A DNA stretch of 10,606 bases from an uncultured Eubacteriales bacterium (lineage in GTDB: Bacteria > Bacillota > Clostridia > Peptostreptococcales > Anaerovoracaceae), in NCBI GenBank assembly GCA_902797195.1, contig CADBRY010000229.1:1-10606 (forward strand), in the 5' to 3' direction. The notes below the pieces were generated by a model. That model was not told the origin of the DNA, ran no database searches, and was given only the letters and a program-made list of their open reading frames with translations. Shown piece by piece: positions 5,423 through 10,606 of this stretch (positions are counted from its first letter, which is position 1; each line of letters starts with the position of its first letter). Both the position numbers and the translations under genes were made by a program.

Positions 5423-6490
5423 TTACTTCCCGGCGGCCTTGGCGTTCTCCATTACCATATCCATCACCTTTTGCATGAGCAGATCAAAATGCAGGTCCTG
5501 CGTCATGGTTCTGCCGGTCAGCTCTTCGTACTGCTCTTCGGAGTATCCCTGACTTTCCAGGCTTTCCTTGGCAGTCTCCAGCTCCTTATCCATCTCCTTG
5601 TCGGTGTATGTGATCTTCTCCTTATCGGCGATATCCTGAATTATCATCTCCTGCTTGATCTTGCCTTCCGCCTGCTCCTTGAGGATCTGGTTCATCGTCG
5701 CTCCGTCGGATGCACCGTACTGTGCGTACAGCTGGCTCTTCTCCATGCCCGACTGCTCCGCCATCATATTGAACTGATTCTTATATCCGCCCTGGATCTT
5801 CTTGACCTGGTCCTCAGGATACTTCTTCACTTCCGATGCTTCTGCCACCTCAGACCATAGCTTGCTTTTCTGCTCGTTGGTCTTCTCCTCTTTAATGGTC
5901 TTTTTAAGAGACTTTTCATACTCGGCGGTAGTCTTATATGTGGTGTTGGACTTTACGAACTCGTCGTTATACTCAGGCTTTACCGTCCTCTTAGCCGAAT
6001 TGATCGTTACGTCGAACACAACGTCCTGTCCGGCCAGTTCTTCGCTCTGATAATCCTCGGGGAAAGTCAACGGAAGGCTTACCTTATCACCGACTTTTTT
6101 GCCGATCAGGCCATCCTCAAAACCGGGTATGAAACTGTTGCTTCCGATAACCAGTTCATGGCCCTGGGCAGTGCCGCCTTCAAATTCCTTGCCATCCTTC
6201 TTGCCGACAAAATCGATATTCGTCGTGTCTCCGTCCTTGATGGTGTCGCCCTTCTTAAGGTCGGTTTCCTTTCCTGCCTGAGTGAGAGCGCTGTCGATCT
6301 TCTCGTCTATGTCAGCCTGGGTCACCTTGTCGTAATCCGCGTCAAGCTTCAGTCCCTTGTACTCGCCCAGCTTCACATAGTCGTCAAGATTCAATCCGTC
6401 GTAGGGCATTTTCTCTCCGCAGCCTGCGAGAACAATACACATTGAAGCAGCCACAACAGCTGCAGCAAAAACAACTAAACTTCTTTTCAT
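5423..6490 (-). CDS. Trigger-factor-like FKBP-type PPIase lipoprotein
   Basis: This 355-aa protein has a lipoprotein signal peptide: KR, a hydrophobic stretch, then the lipobox LAGC with the lipidated Cys24. An FKBP-type peptidyl-prolyl isomerase domain follows at about 87-167 (FIPGFEDGLIGKKVGDKVSL at 120-139). Residues about 170-350 are helical and charged, like the trigger factor C-terminal chaperone domain. The ribosome-binding N-terminal domain of cytosolic trigger factor is absent, and the usual FRxGxxP ribosome signature is not present. It probably helps fold exported proteins at the outer face of the membrane, analogous in role to PrsA. The ATG at 6490 is chosen because AGAGG lies upstream and it gives a clean signal peptide; an upstream ATG at 6532 falls in the -10 element. 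Whether isomerase activity is retained is not certain. Confidence 0.9.
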   Translation of the reverse strand: MKRSLVVFAAAVVAASMCIVLAGCGEKMPYDGLNLDDYVKLGEYKGLKLDADYDKVTQADIDEKIDSALTQAGKETDLKKGDTIKDGDTTNIDFVGKKDGKEFEGGTAQGHELVIGSNSFIPGFEDGLIGKKVGDKVSLPLTFPEDYQSEELAGQDVVFDVTINSAKRTVKPEYNDEFVKSNTTYKTTAEYEKSLKKTIKEEKTNEQKSKLWSEVAEASEVKKYPEDQVKKIQGGYKNQFNMMAEQSGMEKSQLYAQYGASDGATMNQILKEQAEGKIKQEMIIQDIADKEKITYTDKEMDKELETAKESLESQGYSEEQYEELTGRTMTQDLHFDLLMQKVMDMVMENAKAAGK

Positions 6491-6530
6491 TATAAATATT
6501 TCCTCTCTGTCTAAATTTCTGACAAGAGCC

Positions 6531-6539
6531 ATTATACCA
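6531..6539 (-). promoter_or_regulatory. Extended -10 promoter of the lipoprotein gene
   Basis: The minus strand reads TGGTATAAT, an extended -10 (TGn plus consensus hexamer). No good -35 lies at 17 bp, which extended -10 promoters tolerate. The start of transcription would be near 6524, so the coding region cannot begin at the upstream ATG (6532). Confidence 0.65.
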
Positions 6540-6579
6540 CCTATTCGTGTAGATTTGGTGTAACATTTAATGTCTTTGT

Positions 6580-7028
6580 CCGGCGGCGGTTTGTGGCCGG
6601 TTTGTGAAATATCGAGTACGAAATCCTTCTGTTTTGCAAAATCAACGGATTGTTGCTTACATATTATTCCATTTCATACCCGCTTTTGAAATTTTCGAAT
6701 CGGAGACTTTTCAAATTACACAAAACTTTGAGATTTTGTGTAATTTCTAGGCTTGCGTTGCCTTTATATGCAAAATGGTTTACATAATCTCCGTGAAAAC
6801 ACTGTTAAACCAGGCTCTTTTGATTTTTTGAGAAGATAGGAGCCGATTTTTACACAAACCCCCTTGAACAAGCGGCGCCAATGGTCTGGACGCGGCGATG
6901 GAGAGGGTCCGGAGGAGGAAGGTGCGGACTACCTCGTCGTAAACATGCCGGCGCCAATGGAAATACCACAACAACCTGACACGATTTCTTTACCTCTGCG
7001 CTTGACACTATCTCTTTACCCCTGCTCC
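6580..7028. other. Gene-free region between divergent transcription units
   Basis: I see no credible gene here. The left part (about 6600-6860) is AT-rich and contains a perfect 13-bp inverted repeat and copies of ttacacaa. The right part (about 6870-6960) is GC-rich and contains ggcgccaatgg twice (6874-6884 and 6950-6960). A 26-27-bp tandem duplication follows, adjoining the riboswitch promoter. Short frames on both strands lack ribosome binding sites and look random. Confidence 0.6.
6713..6746. repeat. Perfect 13-bp inverted repeat
   Basis: aaattacacaaaa (6713-6725) and ttttgtgtaattt (6734-6746) enclose the 8-nt loop ctttgaga. No U-tract follows on either strand, so it is a poor terminator candidate. 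The arms contain ttacacaa, shared with the 198-bp element at 3124-3321, which suggests a decayed relative. Confidence 0.65.
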
Positions 7029-7029
7029 T
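6977..7029. repeat. 26-27-bp tandem duplication next to a promoter
   Basis: tgacacgatttctttacc (6977-6994) and tgacactatctctttacc (7003-7020) begin two units. A third tgac at 7030 is the start of the functional -35 region. The duplication has created an additional consensus TTGACA at 7002-7007, but no -10 hexamer lies at the right distance from it. Confidence 0.55.
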
Positions 7030-7057
7030 TGACTTCAGCCGGGTGAAATGATAGTAT
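7029..7057 (+). promoter_or_regulatory. SigA-type promoter of the cobalamin riboswitch
   Basis: TTGACT (7029-7034) and TAGTAT (7052-7057) are separated by 17 bp. Transcription would start around 7064, about 12 nt before the aptamer. It is the only plus-strand promoter I can support in the window. Confidence 0.75.
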
Positions 7058-7075
7058 GTGTGCAAGAAAATACAG

Positions 7076-7225
7076 GAAGCGAAACATATTCGGAAGCCGG
7101 TGAGAATCCGGCACTGTGTCTCAGCAACCGTGACATCCACGAACGGGCAGTATGCCACTGAACATGCGATTCGGGAAGGCGCCCAAGTAGGCTAAAGATC
7201 AAGTCGGTAGACCTGTTTCAGCTTC
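7076..7225 (+). promoter_or_regulatory. Cobalamin riboswitch aptamer
   Basis: The B12-box blocks are present: GCCGGTGAGAATCCGGC (from 7097), GCAACCGTGA, and near the 3' end AAGTCGGTAGACCTG (about 7201-7215). The ends pair as a long P1: gaagcgaaaca (7076-7086) with tgtttcagcttc (7214-7225), 11 bp with one bulge. The class senses adenosyl- or methylcobalamin; which form is bound here cannot be read. A promoter lies just upstream and an expression platform just downstream (7232-7307). The next gene on this strand, a 103-aa unknown, is not a recognisable cobalamin gene, which is unusual because these riboswitches normally precede B12 synthesis, uptake or B12-independent isozyme genes. Confidence 0.92.
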
Positions 7226-7231
7226 GGCATC

Positions 7232-7307
7232 CGTCTTCTGAGGTGAGACGATCCGGTAAAATGCTTTTTGCGTATATTCGGCACACTCAGAGACGAGTGT
7301 GTTTTTT
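7232..7307 (+). terminator. Riboswitch expression platform with intrinsic terminator
   Basis: The terminator is cacactc/gagtgtg (7282-7288/7295-7301) followed by six T (7302-7307). An upstream cgtcttctgag (7232-7242) can pair with ctcagagacg (7286-7295) over 10 bp with one bulge. This overlaps the terminator's 5' arm and would act as an antiterminator. The same upstream strand can instead fold locally, cgtct with agacg (7232-7236/7246-7250), freeing the terminator. The usual logic would be that cobalamin binding favours termination; that direction is inferred. Confidence 0.75.
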
Positions 7308-7330
7308 AATTAATATCGCCTTTTCATCCG

Positions 7331-7379
7331 CAGATGCAGGAATCGCCCTGATAATTCGGATCCTTCCTGCATCTGTTTT
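7331..7379 (+). terminator. Second hairpin before the small gene
   Basis: cagatgcaggaa (7331-7342) and ttcctgcatctg (7364-7375) form a perfect 12-bp stem with a 21-nt loop, followed by four T. It lies 15 nt before the GGAGG of the next gene. It could be a second, weaker terminator or a 5' stabilising structure on the mRNA. Confidence 0.5.
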
Positions 7380-7403
7380 CCATTGTATACGGAGGCAGAT
7401 CAC

Positions 7404-7715
7404 ATGATGCGATTTGGATGGTTCAAGAATCAGGACAATGTAGTTTATTCAGATGTCAACGAATTTGCCGACCACTTCGGCAAGGAGACCGGAGTCCAGA
7501 ATTTTCGCCGGAAACTGGAGGATTTCCGCAGCCATCCGGTAAAAGAGGGCATACTGATCAAAGGTAAAAAAAGAACCACCCTCAAGCTCTTTATCCCGGA
7601 TCTGCTCTTTGAGGATAAATCCGAGAAGTTGCCCATGGGTGATACTGTCTGGGTCTATATGGGAGAGTACTACCCCTGCCACTGCGTCTACTGGCCGGAG
7701 ACCTCCGATTCATAA
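7404..7715 (+). CDS. Hypothetical protein, 103 aa, downstream of a cobalamin riboswitch
   Basis: I do not recognise this family. The start at 7404 is well supported by GGAGG (7391-7395) 8 nt upstream; an in-frame ATG at 7383 lies before that site. The product is soluble, with no signal peptide or membrane segment. The middle is basic and amphipathic (about 20-70, including NFRRKLEDF and ILIKGKKRTTLKLFIPDLL), which could suit a small winged-helix or nucleic-acid-binding fold, but that is a guess. The C terminus has an aromatic, Cys-rich patch, YYPCHCVYW (89-97; Cys92, Cys94). It is the only plus-strand gene in the window and the only one placed to be controlled by the riboswitch. Its last 28 bp overlap the 3' end of the convergent histidinol phosphatase gene. 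Confidence 0.65.
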   Translation: MMRFGWFKNQDNVVYSDVNEFADHFGKETGVQNFRRKLEDFRSHPVKEGILIKGKKRTTLKLFIPDLLFEDKSEKLPMGDTVWVYMGEYYPCHCVYWPETSDS

Positions 7716-8470
7716 TCATCGAATTTAAAGCACAGGGTATCGGTGCGATGACTGTCGCTGGACAGTATAAAGCTTCCGCCCTGCTCCCTTATATACTCCC
7801 TCATGCTGTCCGAGGGATAGGGCTGGGATCTCAGCCCCCGGGACATGGCTCCCGTGTTGATCTCAAAGGGAACTCCCGCCGGGATGAGTCTGTCCACAGC
7901 CTTTTTCCATGCCGTAACGTATCTTGGGTCCTCTTCGTCGAAGAGGTTTTCTTTTTCGTTGAACTTTGAAACCAGGTCGAAGTGGCCTATGATGCTGCAT
8001 CCGGTTTTCTCCGCAACGGTCCCCACAGCTTCAAAATATTTTTTTTTTTTTTCAATGATGTCCCCGTCAAAATACTTTTCCGCAGCCTCACGCTGGATCT
8101 CACCGGATTCGTCAACGGGGATATATATGATGCCTTTTTCCGCGCCTGGTTCCGCCTCTACTTTCACGTAGTGCACGGACCCTATCCAATAATCCAATCC
8201 TTCCGTGTCCGCGTCGGAACCAAGATCCATTTCAAGGCCCAGCTTGATGGATATTTGGTCGGCATACTTTTCCCTGAGGGCCAGTATCTCACTGCAGTAT
8301 TCCTTCATGCCCTCTTCCGTCAGGCAGTATGTGTCATCGAAATCCGTATGGCTGTGTTCGGAAAAGCCTATCTCAACAAGCCCCTGCCGGACAGCGGCCT
8401 TTACCATTTCTTCGGCGCTTGCGGTGCCGTCACACCTGTTGGTGTGCATATGATAATCCTTCAGTATCAT
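7688..8470 (-). CDS. hisJ: Histidinol-phosphatase, PHP family (HisJ/HisK type)
   Basis: This 260-aa metal-dependent phosphoesterase of the PHP superfamily should convert L-histidinol phosphate to histidinol, the penultimate stage of histidine synthesis. Metal-binding motifs are all visible: HMHT (His7, His9), SEHSH (Glu38, His39, His41), GLE (Glu80), GSVH (His100), GHFD (His163), and SSDSH (Asp239, His241). Length fits the HisJ/HisK family, and position at the end of a his operon supports the assignment over other PHP phosphatases. Its ATG overlaps the hisIE stop by 4 nt (ATGA), implying translational coupling. Residues 141-144 are four lysines encoded by a run of 14 A (8039-8052), an unusual slippage-prone tract. 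Its 3' end overlaps a convergent small gene by 28 bp. Confidence 0.92.
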   Translation of the reverse strand: MILKDYHMHTNRCDGTASAEEMVKAAVRQGLVEIGFSEHSHTDFDDTYCLTEEGMKEYCSEILALREKYADQISIKLGLEMDLGSDADTEGLDYWIGSVHYVKVEAEPGAEKGIIYIPVDESGEIQREAAEKYFDGDIIEKKKKYFEAVGTVAEKTGCSIIGHFDLVSKFNEKENLFDEEDPRYVTAWKKAVDRLIPAGVPFEINTGAMSRGLRSQPYPSDSMREYIREQGGSFILSSDSHRTDTLCFKFDDYESEVSGQ

Positions 8471-9129
8471 TCGGTCATCTTCTCCTGTTTTACTTTGTGG
8501 TCGATCACGTGGCGGGAGGCCAGTTCCTTTTTTATATCCTCAAGGGATATGCCCATCTCCACCATCATGACCATAATGTGATAAGCAAGGTCTGAGATCT
8601 CATAAACGGTCTCCTTCTTATCGTTGTCCTTTGCGGCTATGATCACTTCCGTAGATTCCTCTCCAACTTTTTTAAGGATCTTATCCATTCCCTTTTCAAA
8701 AAGATAGGTGGTATATGATCCTTCCTTCGGGTCGGTCTTCCTGCCCTCTATCATTTCCATCAGGCCCTGATAGGAAAAAGCCCCTTCCGTATCGCTCTCA
8801 AACACGGGATATTCAAAACAGGATTCCGTTCCAAGATGACATGCGGGGCCGTCGGCGTTGACTTTGACCACAAGGGCATCCCTGTCGCAGTCGGCCGTTA
8901 TGGATACTATGTGCTGATAGTTCCCGCTGGTCTCTCCCTTGGTCCACAGTTCCTGTCTTGATCTGCTCCAAAAACATGTGAGCCCCTTGTCCATGGATAT
9001 CTCAAGGCTCTCTCTGTTCATGTATGCCACAGTCAGGACCCTGCCGCTGGTGGCATCCTGTACCACTGCGGGAATGAGCCCCTTCTCGTCGAATTTCAGT
9101 TCATCTATATTGACCATAGTCTCGCTCAT
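8467..9129 (-). CDS. hisIE: Bifunctional phosphoribosyl-AMP cyclohydrolase / phosphoribosyl-ATP pyrophosphatase
   Basis: This 220-aa fusion catalyses steps two and three of histidine synthesis: pyrophosphohydrolysis of PR-ATP to PR-AMP, then opening of the adenine ring to give ProFAR. The N-terminal HisI domain (about 1-115) shows [18 protein letters not shown] (53-70), the metal site DCDRD (80-84) and Cys97/Cys104 ([10 protein letters not shown]). The C-terminal HisE domain (about 130-215) shows [20 protein letters not shown] followed by [10 protein letters not shown] and the helical [10 protein letters not shown] segment. Both domains look complete. The start overlaps the hisF stop in TAATG, so translation is probably coupled; the nearest AGGA is about 11 nt upstream. 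Confidence 0.96.
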   Translation of the reverse strand: MSETMVNIDELKFDEKGLIPAVVQDATSGRVLTVAYMNRESLEISMDKGLTCFWSRSRQELWTKGETSGNYQHIVSITADCDRDALVVKVNADGPACHLGTESCFEYPVFESDTEGAFSYQGLMEMIEGRKTDPKEGSYTTYLFEKGMDKILKKVGEESTEVIIAAKDNDKKETVYEISDLAYHIMVMMVEMGISLEDIKKELASRHVIDHKVKQEKMTE

Positions 9130-9908
9130 TATCTGTCTGTTCCTTTCTGTATTCTCCTTGTAACTATTCCGGCTTTGTCCATGTCCTCTTTTAGATCCTC
9201 TATTTCGATCTCTCCAAAGTGGAAGACTGAAGCCGCAAGGGCCGCATCAATATCCGGTATCTGCCTGAACAGTTCCAGGAAATCCTCGGTGGATCCCGCT
9301 CCCCCCGATGCAATTACGGGAACGTTCACCGCCTCACACACGGCTTTAAGGAGCTCAATGTCAAATCCCTTTTTTACTCCGTCTGTGTCTATGGAGTTTA
9401 CGACAACCTCTCCCGCTCCCCGTTCAACGCATTCTTTGATCCATGAGATGGCTTCCTTGTCCGTCTCCTCTCTTCCGCCCTTGGCGAAAACTCTGAATCC
9501 ATTGTCGGATCTTGCCACATCCACGGAAAGGACAACGCACTGGTCACCGTACTTTCTCGCGGCGGCATCTATGAGGTCGGGGTTTGCAATGGCCCCTGAA
9601 TTCACGCTCACCTTATCGGCTCCGCATTTAAGCACACGGTCAAAATCATCGAGAGAATTTATCCCTCCTCCAACGGTCAGCGGTATGAAAACCTTGCTTG
9701 CAGTCTCCGTCAGGATGTCCGTAAAAAGGCTGCGGCCTTCAGCCGATGCGGTGATGTCGTAGAACACCAGCTCATCCGCACCGCACCGGGAGTAGTGCTC
9801 CGCCAGCTCCACCGGGGATGATACATCGCTGAGATCCTTGAACTTGACTCCTTTGACCACCCGGCCGTTGTTTACATCAAGACATGGTATGATCCTTTTT
9901 GTAATCAT
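9129..9908 (-). CDS. hisF: Imidazole glycerol phosphate synthase, cyclase subunit
   Basis: This 259-aa (beta/alpha)8-barrel is the synthase subunit of the HisH-HisF complex. It uses ammonia delivered by the HisH glutaminase to turn PRFAR into imidazole glycerol phosphate plus AICAR, linking histidine and purine synthesis. The catalytic pair is present: Asp11 in IPCLDV and Asp130 in VLSVDV. Phosphate-binding loops VGGGI (79-83) and ASGGAGS are visible. Length is normal. GGGAG lies 6 nt upstream of the ATG, which overlaps the hisA stop by one base (TAATG). hisH is not in the window and presumably lies upstream of hisA. Confidence 0.98.
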   Translation of the reverse strand: MITKRIIPCLDVNNGRVVKGVKFKDLSDVSSPVELAEHYSRCGADELVFYDITASAEGRSLFTDILTETASKVFIPLTVGGGINSLDDFDRVLKCGADKVSVNSGAIANPDLIDAAARKYGDQCVVLSVDVARSDNGFRVFAKGGREETDKEAISWIKECVERGAGEVVVNSIDTDGVKKGFDIELLKAVCEAVNVPVIASGGAGSTEDFLELFRQIPDIDAALAASVFHFGEIEIEDLKEDMDKAGIVTRRIQKGTDR

Positions 9909-10606
9909 TATCTACTCCCTTCTTCCAGGCCCGTTTCAACAGCCCGGGCAAGATCTATGGCACCTATGTAATATGCCTTTCCGATTATCGCCCCATAAAG
10001 TCCCATGGATGCCAGTCTTCTTACGTCATCCATATTTGAAACTCCACCCGAGGCAACTATGTCTATGTCAAAGCGACCGGTCAGTTCTTCATAAAGGTCC
10101 ATATTGGTTCCCTTCATGGCTCCGTCCTTTGATATGTCGGTGACGATCAGGGTTGAAACTCCCATGTCCTCCATACGCCGGCAGAAATCCATGGCCGTTT
10201 CTTCCGACTTTTCCTTCCAGCCTTTTATGGCCACGAATCCGTCCTTGATGTCAACGCCCACAGCGATCCCGGATCCGTATTTTTTTACCGCTTCTCTGGC
10301 AAAGTCCGGATCGGTCACCGCCGCCGTTCCCAGGATCACCCGGTCAAGGCCGGCTTCCATGTATCTGTCCACCGTATCCATGCTTCTGATGCCTCCGCCT
10401 ATTTCGCAAAAAAGTCCCGAGGCTTTTTTTATTCTGCACACGGTATCGAAGTTGGGAGTCGTTCCCTCTGCGGCTCCTTCAAGATCCACTATGTGGATGT
10501 GCTTTGCTCCGCACTCTGCGAACTTCTCCCCGATGGAGGGCGGGTCGTCACTGTAAACGGTCATCTCATCGTAGCGGCCCTTGTAAAGCCGTACTGCCTT
10601 GCCTTC
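9908..10606 (-). CDS. hisA: Phosphoribosylformimino-5-aminoimidazole carboxamide ribotide isomerase (5' end cut off)
   Basis: HisA is a (beta/alpha)8-barrel isomerase that converts ProFAR to PRFAR by an Amadori rearrangement, supplying HisF. The frame is open to the window edge: 14 codons upstream of the internal ATG at 10564 read EGKAVRLYKGRYDE, a typical HisA N-terminal continuation. Only about ten residues, including the first catalytic Asp, are therefore missing. Visible landmarks are GGGIRS (phosphate binding), the second catalytic Asp in TDISKDG with GTN following, and ASGGVSN near the end. The TAA overlaps the hisF ATG by one base. The true start and the operon promoter lie outside the window. 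Confidence 0.96.
   Translation of the reverse strand, partial: EGKAVRLYKGRYDEMTVYSDDPPSIGEKFAECGAKHIHIVDLEGAAEGTTPNFDTVCRIKKASGLFCEIGGGIRSMDTVDRYMEAGLDRVILGTAAVTDPDFAREAVKKYGSGIAVGVDIKDGFVAIKGWKEKSEETAMDFCRRMEDMGVSTLIVTDISKDGAMKGTNMDLYEELTGRFDIDIVASGGVSNMDDVRRLASMGLYGAIIGKAYYIGAIDLARAVETGLEEGSR

Noticed and set aside
6850..7158. Minus-strand frame of 102 codons
   Set aside because: It lies antisense to the cobalamin riboswitch and its promoter, without a ribosome binding site; its composition looks non-protein.
7449..7682. Minus-strand frame of 77 codons just after the phosphatase gene
   Set aside because: It needs a GTG start with no Shine-Dalgarno and overlaps the plus-strand gene at 7404-7715, which has a near-ideal GGAGG. 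It remains the alternative if that gene is not real.
9175..9762. Plus-strand frame of 195 codons opposite hisF
   Set aside because: It is a Ser/Thr-rich mirror of hisF, whose catalytic residues and length are intact.
1..10606. CRISPR array, tRNA, rRNA, integrase, toxin-antitoxin or phage genes
   Set aside because: I looked for spaced direct repeats, RNA-gene signatures and mobile-element proteins and saw none; the tandem repeats present have no spacers.

Overview
The window looks like chromosomal DNA of a Gram-positive anaerobe of the class Clostridia (Bacillota). This rests on the gene set (nrdR-cmk, radC, a MinD-like ATPase, an AGCS amino-acid symporter behind a glycine riboswitch, a trigger-factor-like lipoprotein, a PHP-type histidinol phosphatase), strong GGAGG-type ribosome binding sites, SigA-like promoters and a moderate GC content. 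The species cannot be fixed from sequence alone. All recognisable genes but one lie on the minus strand, so transcription runs from high to low coordinates.

Right end (7688-10606, minus): the end of a histidine operon, hisA (cut by the window edge), hisF, hisIE and a PHP-family histidinol phosphatase. The four frames are joined by 1- or 4-nt stop/start overlaps. Together they take ProFAR-stage intermediates to IGP and AICAR and later dephosphorylate histidinol phosphate. The phosphatase gene carries a run of 14 A on its coding strand.

Middle right (about 6580-7715): the only plus-strand unit. A SigA-like promoter drives a cobalamin riboswitch with a visible antiterminator/terminator platform. 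It is followed by a second hairpin and a 103-aa gene of unknown function that runs tail-to-tail into the histidinol phosphatase. This is the most unusual part of the window. The roughly 450 bp to its left hold no gene but several repeats.

Middle (3550-6532, minus): a secreted trigger-factor-like PPIase lipoprotein with an extended -10 promoter, then a sodium:alanine/glycine symporter gene with its own promoter, glycine riboswitch and terminator.

Left (1-3045, minus): nrdR-cmk, with a probable NrdR box inside its own promoter and a terminator after cmk; then radC and a MinD-like ATPase, each behind a similar short promoter module. The ATPase gene ends in a 28-bp tandem repeat and a terminator. 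The 500-bp gap 3046-3549 has no gene but holds a 198-bp MITE-like inverted-repeat element, a strong hairpin and GC-rich 36-bp tandem repeats.
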